A stretch of DNA of 64,000 bases from Capillidium heterosporum (GCA_016630905.1 WBMQ01000003.1:62001-126000), one strand, 5' to 3'; shown: positions 46,024 through 58,969, counted from the stretch's first letter. A program made the numbers and translations. The notes: generated by a model not told the origin, from the letters alone.

Positions 46024-46930
46024 GTTTTTAGAATAGATGATTATTGCAGATTTTTGGAACTAAATCCTTTGTGCTAGAAAGTTTAGCTATATATAATTAC
46101 AATTGTTTATTGACATTCGATTATAAAAAGCATGGTTAATACTATTCTTATATATTGAAAAGTAAGAGTGCTTGTAAGGAAAGTCTGAGCTCAATAGAAA
46201 AGTTCAAAATACAAGTACACATAGTTTAAATTTATAAAGGCAAGTTTACCAAATCGAATCGAAACTCATCACAAGTCCAATTCATTCAAATGAAATGATT
46301 GATAGCCTGTTATATATTTAGTCACCTGTTTCTCAGTTCAACTGCTATATATGTCCCACTCACCTTCAGCTCGTCAACATCCTAAACCATGAGTCCAAGT
46401 CCGAATATCTAGACAGGCAAGTATATTCCATATATTCATATCTTAAATAATTCTATATACTGCATCTATTTCAACGCTAGATTCTGTTATTCACTACTCA
46501 AAGCTTGACTTATTGTCCAAGTAGCTTATAGTTGAATAGAAGTGAGGGGAAAATCTAGAGTGAACCAACAAAGAGCTATAATATATGGCTACTTACACAA
46601 TTGCTTTGAAATAAATATTAGACCTTTCAGTAGACATATTAAACTTGAAATTTATTTAATTAAATATATCGCTCTATTAGCATATACAACTTTGTATATA
46701 TTATGTTGATTGCGAGATGTATGCTGCAGTAGATACATTCCTCTTTCTAATATTTTCAATTTCATGTTCAAAGACTAATAAATCTAATGTCAAGGACAAG
46801 TCAATCAAAATACTAGTCAATTTGACAATAAAACTATTGCCTTGTTCCAGCATTTTGTTGAAACTAGCTATTAAGTAATCTAGTTCCTTCCATACAAAAC
46901 TATAAAAAAGCACCTATACTACAACGATAT
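46024..46930. other. Intergenic region
   Basis: AT-rich spacer. The 70-codon minus-strand frame at 46701-46913 has no support. Confidence 0.45.
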
Positions 46931-48284
46931 TTATTTCAAACCCTCAGAGGGTATTTTCAACTCATCTACAGAAACTTCTCTGAAAAAGCTGATTACTTCA
47001 CGAGCTTCAAAAGAAGAAAATATCAGCATAAAAATACCACCAAAAATTACCTAATCGTTCTGGAGCTTCATAAGGGATGAGATGTCCCACTTTGTCCATC
47101 CTTAAAGTCGTAACGTTAGGTACACGACCTGCTCTACGTTCTAAAGCATCGCCCAAACTAAAAACCACAACTATCAATATCAAAAGTTCAAGACAAATAA
47201 AAATAGCTTACAGTATCGTAGAAGGCTCTGTCCCCGATACAAACAAAGTTGGAATTTTGACATCAGGCATTGAATCATACAACGAAACTTGAAATGGAAA
47301 ATCATCGGTAAAAGTTTTCTACAGTTATCCAGTTTAGCTGAAATAATCAAAATAAAAGCTACAAATTCTTGCTCAGGGGTACACTTCAACCCATATCCCA
47401 TAGTCACATTGTCAGGTCCTAACATCGGGTAGAGAGCGTGCTCCTATATACTTATTAGTACGTCAAAAAAATAAGAATTGATACCAAAAATAATTTAAAG
47501 ACTTCAGGAGTCCAAGCTTGGTACATAGTATTCCTCAGCAAATGCTTCTCTGCATCTTTCCTAAAACCTAATTAACCAAAATTGAAAATTAAATATATAC
47601 AAACTAGGCCACCACCTTCGGCGCCGCTTGGACGACTGGAACAGTGGAAGTTCCTCAATCAGTTGGAAGTCGGGGTGGAAGAGGGGTGGGTCGATGGCAA
47701 CTATAGCTTTCAACATAACATTTTTCGGCAGTGGCTGACTTCCCATCCACAACCTAAAAACAAAACCAGAAAGTTAATTCCAACCTTAAATTTCAAAAAT
47801 TTACAAACTAGTACCACTAAATGAACTTCCAACTGCTAGAACCTGCTTCTCATGAAACTTATCTCCACCATCAGGCACCCAACTATCCGACTGCTCAAGT
47901 AAACTAACAATATCCCTGCCGTAATTATCCCAAAGCACTACAAAACCCAGATAAACACTGAAATTAATACCAAAATGAAATAAAAACTTACTTTTATGGT
48001 CCAATTTCCCTCTATTCAGCAAAGCTGAATCACCTTGGTTTCGAACATCAACAGTCAAGACACCTCTAAATTTATACAACTCTAAGATACTTCGAACTAA
48101 TGGGAAAAACATCTCTTTAGTAAAACTGTTGGGCGGTGTTAGTAGTAAGTAATGGTTGGCATTAATCTCCTTGTTGAAGTAGTAGTGGTAAGCTAGTTTT
48201 ATGTCCAGAGTTGGAAGCTGGGTAGGCGTAGGCCTTGAGTTGGCTTTTGAAGAGTTGGTAGTTCTTGATGTTGAGCTTGACCAT
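46931..48284 (-). CDS. Alpha/beta-hydrolase, eight exons
   Basis: Reconstructed from splice signals. Exons read leftwards are 48284-47992, 47937-47805, 47753-47605, 47567-47485, 47443-47363, 47318-47212, 47157-47051 and 47004-46931, about 341 residues. Phases agree at every junction. Fold landmarks appear in order: ANHYLLLTPPNS after the first strand, VRNQGDS, WDNYGRDIVSLLEQ, the nucleophile elbow VGSSFSGTSL, and LFVSGTEPST where the acid residue is expected. VGHLIPYEAPERL carries the catalytic His. The elbow has Ser where the last Gly of GxSxG usually lies. One surplus base at 48211-48212 must be ignored to link the first 24 codons to the rest. Substrate unknown. The start codon at 48284 is the least certain part. 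Confidence 0.75.
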
Positions 48285-48495
48285 AGCTGTACGTCCTTAT
48301 CTCTCCTCTACGAGTTGTACTAGTACACCTTTTTGAAATGTTATTATAAAAGGTTGAGTCGACAATCTATGTGGCTTTAAATCATATACCAGGAACACCA
48401 CATCGCTTTTGATAGGATAAGGATGCAATGTGATGTAACTAGGAATGCAGTCAAATACTTGAATAGATCAACTGCATATTTTCACTCTCTTTGAA
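48285..48495. other. Shared upstream region of divergent genes
   Basis: Only 211 bases separate the starts of the hydrolase and the F-box gene at 48496, so both promoters must lie here. Confidence 0.4.
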
Positions 48496-49828
48496 ATGAG
48501 CGTTGAGTTTAACGAACTATCCGACCTTATTGTCGAAGAGATTTTGAAGTACTTGGAGTTTCAGGACCAGCTTGAGCTACAGTATGTTAACAAGCAGTTC
48601 AGTGAAGTCCTGTTGGGGAAGGTATATGAAAAGATCAACTGCAATCCATATCTATACAGATCGCCGCCATCGAAAATTTCAAAGCTGGCTACCCAAATTC
48701 GGTAAGTATATCAGATATTTGGAAGGCGATATCAAATCCAACTTCCACCAAGCCAAGCACCTTCTCCCCAGTATCAAAAGGTTAGGTGTTGTAAGAGAAC
48801 GTACTACCAGTATCCAAGCGTTTGATAAGCTTGAACTTTTACCTTATAGTCTAAATGAGTTTGAATGTATCTTAGAGGAGCCTTTCCCAACCAACTTAGA
48901 TTACATCCAAATAATCAAAAACGTCAAAGTCCTCGAACTCAATATTTGCAACAAAACCTCGACAAGTATCGAACCTCTTCAACTTTTTATATCACTTCCA
49001 ATAACTATCTTGGACCTGTGGGTAGATAGCTGTAACGATCAGCTCCTATCAACGATCAACTTAAGCTTCCCCAGCCTCAAAAAGCTACGCATCCGCATTG
49101 GAACTTACAATGCAATAGGTAAGATGATACCTTGCAAGTTTTTGAAGGTGATAGAGCTAGAGGTCCAATGTAGCAACTTTTCAACTTTGGAGAAAATATC
49201 CTTGCAATGCTTCCCAAAGCTCAAAAGCATCGCATACCTTAACAGTGAAGTGATTTACATTGAAAATTTTAACTTCTTGGTCGATGCCAACTTAGAGTAT
49301 TTGATTGACATCCGTATGAATGTACCCTCGTTGACAGTAGAAGGCAGCTATGCCTTCCAGAACCTCAAATCGGCCGATTTAAGGTTAGGGGATACGTTTG
49401 ACAACAACTCCATGATCCAACTGTTTAAGCTACCCAAATTGCTCTACCTAACACTGGAAGGGGATCTATATGACCAACTATTTGAAGGTATTGTGTGCGA
49501 TGGTCCACTCCTGCAATTCGAGCTCATAGGTCAATCTAGGCTAGCTTTTCACTTTTTCAAGCTTTTACAAGATCAAATACCCCGTATCTCCGGTCTCTAC
49601 TTAAAGAATAGCTTTAAATTCCATCCCCTCTTTGACAACTCCATTTTCCAGGACGAACAATTCATTTGTCCCACTAAGCTTCAGTTTGTCACCGTTCATG
49701 AGCGTGAAGTTGAGTTTGTAAAGTGGATTAAGCGACACTCCCCCGATACAATAGTAACTTTTAAGTGCCCGTTCTACTGCAAAGTAAAGCACATTCGACA
49801 TTTGGATTCACTACTGGATTTACAGTGA
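48496..49828 (+). CDS. F-box/LRR-like protein, one frame interruption
   Basis: The first frame gives an F-box start (MSVEFNELSDLIVEEILKYL, then QDQLELQYVNKQF) and runs to 48705. The next frame carries the rest (RKFQSWLPKFGKYIRYLEG onward) to 49828. Dropping one C of the CC at 48646-48647 joins them into about 443 residues that follow the family throughout. The ending has CPTKLQFVTV and REVEFVKWIKRHSPD. The rest is open for more than 390 codons, which argues against an old pseudogene. It is predicted to be an SCF substrate receptor. It is divergent from the hydrolase and convergent with beta-tubulin. Confidence 0.75.
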
Positions 49829-50211
49829 TGCAAGTGGATAGCTTTTGATCAACCTATATACCTATACCTCAATAGCCTTTCCATTCAAGGTATTTTTCAC
49901 ATATAACTGCTTTCCCAGCTTCATAATGGCATATTTGTTTTCTTATTTTAATTTTATAGTTGAACTGAATTCACATAAACTTATGTTATTTTTTAAATTG
50001 TATCTAAACATCGAAAGTATCTTTACGTTGAAAATTATATAAATACTAGCGAATATAAACTAACATATCAAATTCAAGCCATCTACTATATAAACTAAAA
50101 ACTATCTTATACAGCCTCTAAAATATCAAGTATATATATGGTTTAATTGTTATGTAGAAGGGTGGCTGGAATTTAGAAGATACAGATAGATATCATCAAA
50201 TCTTAACTTAA
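49829..50211. other. Intergenic spacer between convergent genes
   Basis: AT-rich 3' flanks of an F-box gene and beta-tubulin; no gene seen. Confidence 0.5.
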
Positions 50212-51672
50212 TCAATCCTCATCGTGGTGCTCCTCCTCTTCATAAGCCTCCTCAGCCCCATAAGCCTCTTCTTCAGCCTCAGCGTGATCTTCCTCATGCT
50301 CGTAACCTTTGACGTTGTCATCAATGGTAGCATCCTGGTACTGCTGATACTCGGAGATCAAATCATTCATGTTGGACTCGGCTTCCGTAAACTCCATCTC
50401 GTCCATACCTTCATTAGTAAACCAATGGATGAAAGCCTTACGCTTGAACATAGCAGTGAATTGATTGTTAACTCTCTTGAAAAGTTCCTGAATAGCGGTT
50501 GAATTACCGATGAATGTAGAAGACATCTTGAGACCGGAAGGTGGGATGTTACATACAGCTGTCTTGATGTTGTGGGGGATCCACTCGACAAAGTTGTTTG
50601 AGGATTTCTTGGTGATAGAAGCCATCTGTTCGTCGATTTCCTTGGTCGAGATACGGCCACGGAAGAAGGCTGCTACTGTCAAGTATCGGCCGTGGCTGGG
50701 GTCAGCGGCCGCCATCATATTCTTGGCGTCAAACATCTGGGCTGTGAGCTCAGCTACGTTCAAAGTCTGATAGGACTGGATATTAGGTGAGGTTAATGGA
50801 GCGAAGCCGACCATGAAGAAGTGGAGACGGGGGAATGGGATCAAATTGACGGCCAATTTTCTTAAATCAGCATTCAACTGTCCAGGGAATCGGAGAGATG
50901 TGGTCACACCCGACATGACGAGAGATACTAGATGGTTCAATTCACCGTAGCTGGGGTTAGTTAGCTTCAACTTACGGAAGCAAATATCGTACAGCGCTTC
51001 ATTATCGATACAGAAGGTCTGATCCGAGTTTTCAACAAGGTGATGAACTGTCAATGTAGCGTTGTAAGGTTCAACGACGGTGTCACTTACCTTAGGGCTA
51101 GGCACTACCGAGAAGGTACACATCATTCGATCTGGGAACTCCTCACGGATTTTAGAGATCAAAAGAGAGCCGAGACCAGATCCAGTACCTCCACCCAAGG
51201 AGTGGGTCAGTTGGAAACCTTGCAACGAGTCGCAACTTTCAGTCTCTTTTCTAATAAGTTCGAGGACGCCATCGACAATCTCGGCACCTTCGGTGTAGTA
51301 ACCTTTGGCCCACGAATTACCGGCACTAGACTGACCGTATATGAAGTTGTCAGGACGGAACATCTTACCAATGGGACCGGCGCGGATGGCGTCCATGGTG
51401 CCTGGCTCTAAGTCGACGAGTACCGCTCTTCAATTTTTGTATAAAAATGAACTACAATTAAACATCAAATATGAATGTCGAACTTACCTTGGGACGTAAC
51501 GTCCATCGCTCCCCTCGTTGTAGTAGACGTCAGCTCGTTCCAACTGTTGGTCGTCCTTGCCTTCATAGAAGCCGTCACCTTTAATGCCGTGCTCCTGCGA
51601 GATAACCTCCCAGAACTTGGCACCGATCTGGTTACCACATTGGCCGGCTTGTATATGTACTATTTCTCTCAT
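50212..51672 (-). CDS. Beta-tubulin, conventional
   Basis: Two exons read leftwards, 51672-51488 and 51427-50212, with a 60-base intron, give 466 residues. The open frame extends upstream, but [20 protein letters not shown] fixes the start at 51672. All landmarks are present: [42 protein letters not shown] and [20 protein letters not shown]. The C-terminal tail is long and rich in Glu and His. Beta-tubulin pairs with alpha-tubulin to build microtubules, and MREI is the known autoregulation tetrapeptide. Residue 198 is Gln instead of the usual Glu, with Phe at 167 and 200. Substitutions at 198 are associated with benzimidazole resistance in other fungi, so reduced sensitivity is a reasonable inference. 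Confidence 0.97.
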
Positions 51673-52529
51673 ATTTTGTTCTAGTTCAAATTTTAAGCGT
51701 TGGATAAACTGTATTAGGTTGGTGATAAGATGTAAACAAAGCTTGAAGTAGTGAACTATTTCTCCTTTATCCAATCTAGTTCAACGTCACCCCCTCATTT
51801 TTGAATATCAGATGACGACAACAATATAGTTTGCAACCAATTGATTTTGAAGTTGGGGAAACAAGATTTGTGCTGAATATCGGCAAAGTATTTTATTGAA
51901 AATGAAGGTTTATAAAATTGTATCAACGTTTTCCAATTTTGAAAAATGTGGCACTTCATACATATATCAAGTTAGTTTATGTATAACTATATCAAAGGTT
52001 AGTATTAAGTAATCGATATGTTTTTATAATTTATCCTATATAAAAGGCTCACTTATCAATTTTAACATGGTAATCTATCAACCTGATGAATATTAGCCCT
52101 ATTTTAGGCACAATTTTCAACTGCAAATTAGAATAGAACTAGTATCAAACTGTCAAATTTAGAGTGAATGTGCGTTGAGATGGCACTTACACCCGAAATA
52201 CAGTCAACTTCCTTTCAATATTCATTTGTCATTAGATAAACCAATTTTAACCAACTATATATGGCTTATAGTAGGTATTCTAAACACGTGGTAAAATGAG
52301 GCTTTTTATTTACATTTGATAAAAACCTTGAACGATATCCAGAAATAATTTGAGCATATAATGTTCAATAATATTCAACCATCTGCCATCTATACCTATA
52401 ACCCAGCAGCAAACTACCATATTTGATGCCAAATCCATCATCAAATAATGAATTGCTGAAGATGCTGATTGATTCTGAAGAATGTTGGTCAACTCAACTC
52501 ATGAACTAAACCTTACAATACGGCAAATC
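51673..52529. other. Intergenic region
   Basis: Promoter side of beta-tubulin and AT-rich spacer. A 60-codon minus-strand frame at 52310-52492 is unsupported. Confidence 0.45.
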
Positions 52530-53612
52530 GACAAACTAAAGTTGAATAGAACATTTGAATTTGTTATCCTTGAATAACAAATTGACGAGCGTTCTTATAC
52601 TTCTTACCATAAGGTTAGCAAGATGGAGAGCTTGATGCTGCAGAAAGGTGAATAAGTTGGATACTAATCTGAGAGGACCATTGATCTCTAGCTTGGAGAG
52701 TAAACTGATGTACTCAACATTTTTGAATTGGTAGTCGAACAAGGAATCATGTAAAGTAAGCTGAAGTAACTTTAATAACTTTAACAACTGGATCATCGAG
52801 CTATCAAATCCTTCCATCAACACTAGATAGGTGTACTTGACATATTGGAAATTTTAGGAAGCTTCAACATTCGGTGAAGGTATAGTAAATTTTACATTTA
52901 CTAGGAATGGGTAAGTTAAGACGTTTTCAATATAACTACCATCAAGTAGTAGGGCTTTAAGTTTAGAGAAAAAGTTAAGCAGAGTATATTCTAGCAAATA
53001 TCCAGTGGCGAATCTAAGCTTCAGCTTTATCAAATTTAAAAAGCAGGCCATCTCTATTAGCTCCGCTGCATCGTAGATAAAAATGTTAATAATCAGCACT
53101 TTAGGTTGCCTAAAAATTGATGATACCTATACACTACATTTATTATTAATATAGTTGGATGTGGTATGGATAATTAAGCCAAAATCATATTACTATTTCT
53201 GCTTTGATTGTATAAGAACAAATCGAGCCTCCTAATATTTTCAAACGTATTTAGAAGCTTTAAAATTATCGAGTAGTCCATATTTATCTCACACATAAGC
53301 CGACCGACCTTACTCTCTAAAAATCGCAAATAGGTGGCCATTTAGATATTCTCTTCCCTCAAAGAAACACCTAATCTCAATATTTGGGAAATGATGCTTG
53401 ATCTCGTCAAAATTGAGGTCGATGCTGCCTATTATTTTTTGAGATATTTTTTTATAAATGCCACTATACTTTATACATTCATATACTTTAGATGTTAGAA
53501 GGATACTAAGTTGTCGGCTATAGTACTGCAGCTTGCACTGGTTCGAAAATTGGAAGCTGTTGAGTATCTCTTTGATGATTAAGCCAGGTGGTATATTAAA
53601 TTCAATTCTCAT
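52530..53612 (-). pseudogene. F-box/LRR-like pseudogene
   Basis: Read leftwards from an ATG at 53612: MRIEFNIPPGLIIKEILNSF, FSNQCKLQYYSRQLS and KVYECIKYSGIYKK give a recognisable F-box start, then IKHHFPNIE. Later pieces at 53099-52854 and 52823-52536 contain the leucine-rich middle and LVSNLFTFLQHQALHL near the end. Frame changes, stops and missing segments make a functional product unlikely. Confidence 0.8.
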
Positions 53613-54009
53613 TTTGTAAAGGATTTGAAAGACGACTACATTTACAATATATACCTGACATATTCATATTTGGCTTATAAAGAAATCATTATACACCCAT
53701 AAAAGCTTCATGTATATTCAAATATATTACAAAAAGCAATACTTTAAGCTATATGCTATAGAATAGACTTGTAAATATATGCTAGTAAATTGAACTTTGA
53801 TATAAAATGGAGAAAAAGAATGGATTCTGCCTTAAATATCTCTTTGAATGAAAACTATTTGTATTTATTGGAAGCAAGTTGTAAATGTAATAACAAACTA
53901 AATTTAAAGGCATATTTATTTCCATCAAGCCATCTATCTACTCAACCTAAACTTTTGGAGTGAACTGCAGTACCGAATGTTAGGTTTGGTACAACATAAG
54001 AGATTGCTA
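53613..54009. other. Spacer between two F-box pseudogenes
   Basis: AT-rich, nothing seen. Confidence 0.5.
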
Positions 54010-55269
54010 TAGTTAATGAACATTTGGGGTGAGTACTATATAGCCCAGCTTATAAATTCAACCACCTTATCAGAAACGGTGACGAATTGAAGTTTGGTAG
54101 GGTATACGAGGTTGATGTTCTCGAAGATGACACTCTATAGAACGGTATTTCGAAAAACAGAATTGTCGAAAGATAGTTGAAATTCATAATAACTGTTCAG
54201 TAAAAGGCTGGAGAGGTGAAATATCTGAATCTGTAAGAAGTTGAGAGCTAGGTTAAATGCATTGAAGAGCTCGAGTCTAAGGAATGGATTGGAATATCTG
54301 ATATCTTTGAATAGTTTATCAAATATCTCACCTTATAAAATGAGATGAACTAGGTTAAGTAGTGTGAATAGCTAAATTATTAAGTTACTGTCAAAGCTGT
54401 CTTTTAAACCTAAGCCAGCCAATTTGAGGTTTTGAAAGAGGGAGCTGTCCTCTACAGTCAACGCGGGTATATCCAAAAATATATTGATTAGAGAATCTAA
54501 ATAAGTCTACTAAATTTTTGAAATTTTCAATAAATATAGGTCCGTCGTCAAGGAACGTAAAGCTTTTAAAAGGAATATTCGCTAAAATGGATACACTCTT
54601 ATACTCTACTTACAATTCCATTATATTTAAATTTTGGATAGGTCACAATCCTTCAACTATACTAATGGTTTTAATACGAATTCGTAATGTAACAAGGCTG
54701 GGGGAGATATAGTTAATTTCAAATAGAGGTTATTGGTCACATTGATCTACTCAAAGGTTTAAAGCAGTTAGAGGAAGCACCGAAAAAGCTCTAAAGCCGT
54801 AATACTCTTGGTGATGTTGTCGTGGAGTTTTAACTTGAATTTATTGTCATTTTTTATAGATTGAACAGTTTATTTTGTTTGGAAAAGGTTTATGTAGGAT
54901 GTACAAACTTATTGAACTTATAATTTAGCTTTTCAAAGCAGTGAACTTCCTAGAGTTTGCACTCTTTCTCATAACTCTTAACTTCTTGATGTTGAGGAAG
55001 TGGTGCTTGGCCTTATAGAAATTGGATTGGATACTGCTTTCCAAATGCTTGATATACTTATAGAGTTTGGATAACCAGCTCTGAAATTGTTGGTAATTCT
55101 TATTTGCGTATATATCCTCATACTTAATTTCCTCATATATGCTTCCCAATAGAATTTCACTGAACTGCTTGATGATGTACTGTAGCTTATATTGATCAGA
55201 AAACTCCAAAGTCTTTAATATCTATTTGATAATGATAGAATCGGATAGCGTGCTGAACTCAACTCTCAT
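54010..55269 (-). pseudogene. F-box/LRR-like pseudogene
   Basis: Starts at 55269 with MRVEFSTLSDSIIIK followed by a stop. It continues LEFSDQYKLQYIIKQFSEIL, then YEDIYANKNYQQFQSWLSK and FYKAKHHFLNIKKLR (54925-55209). The C-terminal end, PTKLQFVTVSDKVVEFISWA, lies near 54100-54045. The middle is heavily damaged. It is closest by eye to the genes at 48496 and 62369. Confidence 0.8.
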
Positions 55270-56094
55270 TTTGGTGGATTAGAAAGCGTAGTTAATTTTT
55301 ATTTAGATTTTTCTGTCTGTTTAAATACATCATGGGATGAAGAATACCCTATCAAAACGAGTTGCTAAGCTCCCATTCCATAAATTTCAAAAGTTTATAA
55401 GATTCAGTAGATTTGATAGAATAATTCATGCTATTGGATACGATATCTCGAGTTCAAGATATTACAGGCCTTACGATAAAGGACACTGGAGTAGAGTAGT
55501 ATGTGAAACTCAGTAGTATAGATACGCTCTTGATCGGATAGTCGGTCTAATTCTTTAAAGGTAAAAGGTAGACAAAGATGGAAAATCTGATTTAAAGCTT
55601 TCAAAGTTTGCTTTAGGGTGGGATCTAATAGAAGCTCTATATTACCAATTTGACCCACTTTTTGGATATTAAAAGTTTAACTCGAGTTATAGATAGTATA
55701 TAACCTTTTCCATTTTGATAAAGATATAAAGGATCTATCGGCATTCATAAATTATAAGAATACTACAATTGATAAATGTAATCTATGTACGATTTAATGA
55801 ATACCTTTTAGCTTATATTAAAATGTATACTTGGTACGAAATGGATTCCTATTTCTCTAAAAACATACGAGCTATAGAAAAATAAGCCTATAAAACTAAT
55901 ATACAATATAAACCAAACTATATCCCATCTCTTAATCGCGCAATATACTAAAAAGTAATCTTTACTGGTTTATAATCACCACGCCAACAAATTTTGAATA
56001 AAGTCGAATAGGAAAAAGAATGATATCTTAAGGAAATAGGGGTAGGAGTAGTGCTGTCCTCAGCAATAAAGTGTGAAAATAGTTAAATAGCCAT
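55270..56094. other. Intergenic region
   Basis: AT-rich with no supported gene. The 75-codon minus-strand frame at 55431-55658 could be a degraded F-box piece but is too weak to call. Confidence 0.45.
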
Positions 56095-56937
56095 CTATTT
56101 TTGGTTAGAGATGCGGTAGGCGATCATATCAGCTATGGTGATGGTTTTGATATTATGTTGCTTGCCGAACTTGAGGCATTCGTCCCTTCGCTTCATGGTA
56201 CCATCGTCGTTGACGATCTCGCCGATGACACCACAGGGGAACAGACCGGTCAACTTGCATAAATCTAATTGAGAGTCATAATTCAGTTATGTTATATCGA
56301 AAAATTACTTACCAACTGCAGCTTCAGTGTGGCCTTGACGTTGTAGTACACCGTTGTCAGCAGCCCGTAGTGGTAAGATGTGCCCAGGTCTTGAGAAAGT
56401 ACTAGAGTCGACGACACTTGGGTCAGCTAGCTTTAAGCAGGTCAAGGCACGGTCCGAAGCAGATATACCGGTGGTAGTGCCTAAATTTAAACAATTCAGT
56501 AAATCATTCTTACTATAAAGTTGGAAAAGCTAAGTTTAAAGAAAGCTATACATACCTTCCTTGAAATCAATAGAGATACCATAGGCTGTCTTCAAAGGAT
56601 CGGAGGTGTTGGGTACCATTAAAGGGATGTTAAGTTGGTCCAGACGTTCTCCGGTGGTAGGACAGCACAAGTATCCACTAAACAATTAGAACTGGCCAAA
56701 ATTACAAAAGTTACCTTGTGTAGCGGATCATAAAAGCCAACTTTTCGGCAGTAGCATGGGCACCAGCCAAAATTAAGTCTCCCTCATTTTCTCTATCCTC
56801 GTTGTCCATAACGATGAGGAAGTTGCCTTGCTCTTTTGCCAATTAGAAAAAATAAACAATGTTGAATTACCAAAATCCTTTAAAGCTTCTTCGACCTTGC
56901 TGAAGGTCAATCCATTGAGAGGGGCGTCAGTTACCAT
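56095..56937 (-). CDS. RIB3: 3,4-dihydroxy-2-butanone 4-phosphate synthase (riboflavin biosynthesis)
   Basis: The gene is split into five short exons and shows no long open frame. Read leftwards: 56937-56871, 56832-56715, 56677-56556, 56480-56313 and 56264-56095, 214 residues, a normal RIB3 length. Introns are 37-75 bases and all phases agree. Diagnostic sequences are [20 protein letters not shown] (acidic metal and substrate site), [42 protein letters not shown] and [15 protein letters not shown]. The enzyme converts ribulose 5-phosphate to the four-carbon unit used by lumazine synthase, plus formate. It stands alone, with no fused GTP cyclohydrolase II domain, as is usual in fungi. A clear TATA box lies upstream. 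Confidence 0.95.
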
Positions 56938-56989
56938 TTGTACTTGCGATTATGAATAGGTTTTAGTAGAGAGGAAAGGTAGTAAACTC

Positions 56990-57001
56990 GTATTTATACT
57001 C
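56990..57001 (-). promoter_or_regulatory. TATA box of RIB3
   Basis: GAGTATAAATAC on the minus strand about 55-65 bases before the RIB3 ATG. It is identical to the 12-mer before the peroxiredoxin-like gene. Confidence 0.5.
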
Positions 57002-58969
57002 AAAGTCCCAGGTTGGCTTTATTTAAAGTTGAAGTTTTAATTTTTGGGTGGACTTCTATTTTAAGGTTTCGATTGTTTTGGATTCTAACATTTGGGAGGC
57101 TGATTGCACTTATTAACAAACCAATAATAGTGCTGAAGGTATCAATTTATTTGGAGTATAGTGAAGGTGGAAATTCCAAATACACATCAGCGTGGAAATT
57201 TGACTAAAATGTGGTGGTGCAGTTCAAAATTTATTCAACTAGGACCAATCGATTTGTAACGTTGTGGTGAGCCTGCAATTAAAACATTTCAAGGTGCACT
57301 TTTTAAGCTATTCTCGAATATTACTAATTCTCACCTCTAGATTCGAAAAGTTCTTAGTCAGCAGCAACTTCGGGTTTAGACTTCCAGGTAACCGAATTGA
57401 AGTTCCTGTTGAATTTTAATCAGCCTCAACTACTTTACTTTATCTTGGGTTAGTAATTGAAAACTTGGGTTACGGTAGTATTTATAGCAGCAATGTTTTT
57501 AGGTCTTATTTGGAATTACAATGACAGGAGACCTCAAGTTTAACCTTTACGGTTATATCTTTGTAAAGGTGGTGGCAAAATGGTCGTGCACTTGTGGATC
57601 GGAAAATTAAATGTATTGTATAAATATTTACATATCGAGCACATGTATCCTCCAAGACCTTTCAAATTGTACACATTTTAAAGCTTAAGAGGAGTAGATG
57701 TAGTTCACTTAGAGAGTGGTAAGTAAATATATAGTAGCAGCTATGATGCAGTCTACTTATATAAATTTTGGGATGAAATATTGTAGCCTTTAATGGTACT
57801 CCTTCTGTATCTGGATTTAATCGGCAGTCTGGGTGTTTTATATCCGAAAAGAAATACAGGTTATTTAGATTAAAAGATATATTGAACTTTGAAGCAGTAC
57901 TTGAATAGTTTCGATGCTATAAGGCTCACTTTGAGAGATGGAAGCATATCGATCAGTAGTAGAGTATCCAGTTTATTATAGTGAGATATAGTAAAGTCGA
58001 GTTATTTGAGGGTTTAGGGTATCAGCAAATGTTGCTGTGTCGTCTAGGGCATACTTTGAAACATAGCCAGGTGTTTCGACGTCTGGTTAATTAATTTTTT
58101 CAGGTTAGCAAAGGTTGGTGAATTAGCTATGATTTATTTCGAAATATCATGAAGGCAGTGGTTTTATTCTTGACAAATCCAAAGGAAGGTACAGCTCGCT
58201 ATGGTATTCTTTACGATCTAATATAGTTAGAGTTTGTTGTAGACTATTTCTATCATCGATAGCTATCATTTATAACTACATCAAAACATACTTATCATCA
58301 CTATATCCTTATAGCAGCGCTTATAATAAAAGTACCTTATGAATCGATATACCTGCTATATCCATTATTTATAACCCAACTACTATAGAGATATATATCC
58401 GATCAAGTATTAGTTAGATTTGAATCAAATTATATACATAAATCAAAGTCTTAGTAGCATGAGCAGACATTACTCCAAAAAATAACATACTATATTTCAA
58501 TTGATCTTTTGTATACCCATTATATATATTCTAGTTTTATGGATATTAACCAAAGTCTTTGAGTTGTAGGGATCGATCAAATAAGATGTGCTAGCCAATG
58601 TTTCTTTATTGATAAGGGCATCGGAGCTTAGTTGGTATTGTAGCATAGCTATTGGAAATATAAAGCTAGACACCTACAAAAGTTAATGAGCTTACTCTCA
58701 ATATGAAAGTATTATTAGGAGAAGGCGGTAGAAAGGATGTAACAAGATGCACGACAATCTATATACTTAGGGTTAAGCTGGATATGGCTCTAATAGTCAA
58801 TAATTGTAGTAAGGTTACACTTTAAAACCTTTGAGATAAAAAATGTTTCATTCGATCACCAAGTAGAAAAAGAAGGGATAGAGCTATTTAGTAAGTTTAA
58901 AGTACTGATAATCGGGGTGTTAGAGGGAGTTATATAGATGTTACTATCAACATATAGATATGGATCTAT
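57002..58969. other. AT-rich gene-poor region
   Basis: About 2 kb without a supported gene. The plus-strand frame at 57013-57207 has no family signal. No repeats or RNA genes noticed. Confidence 0.45.

Noticed and set aside
55431-55658. 75-codon minus-strand frame possibly belonging to the F-box family
   Set aside because: Only scattered leucines match; the diagnostic F-box start and CPTKLQF-type ending are absent.
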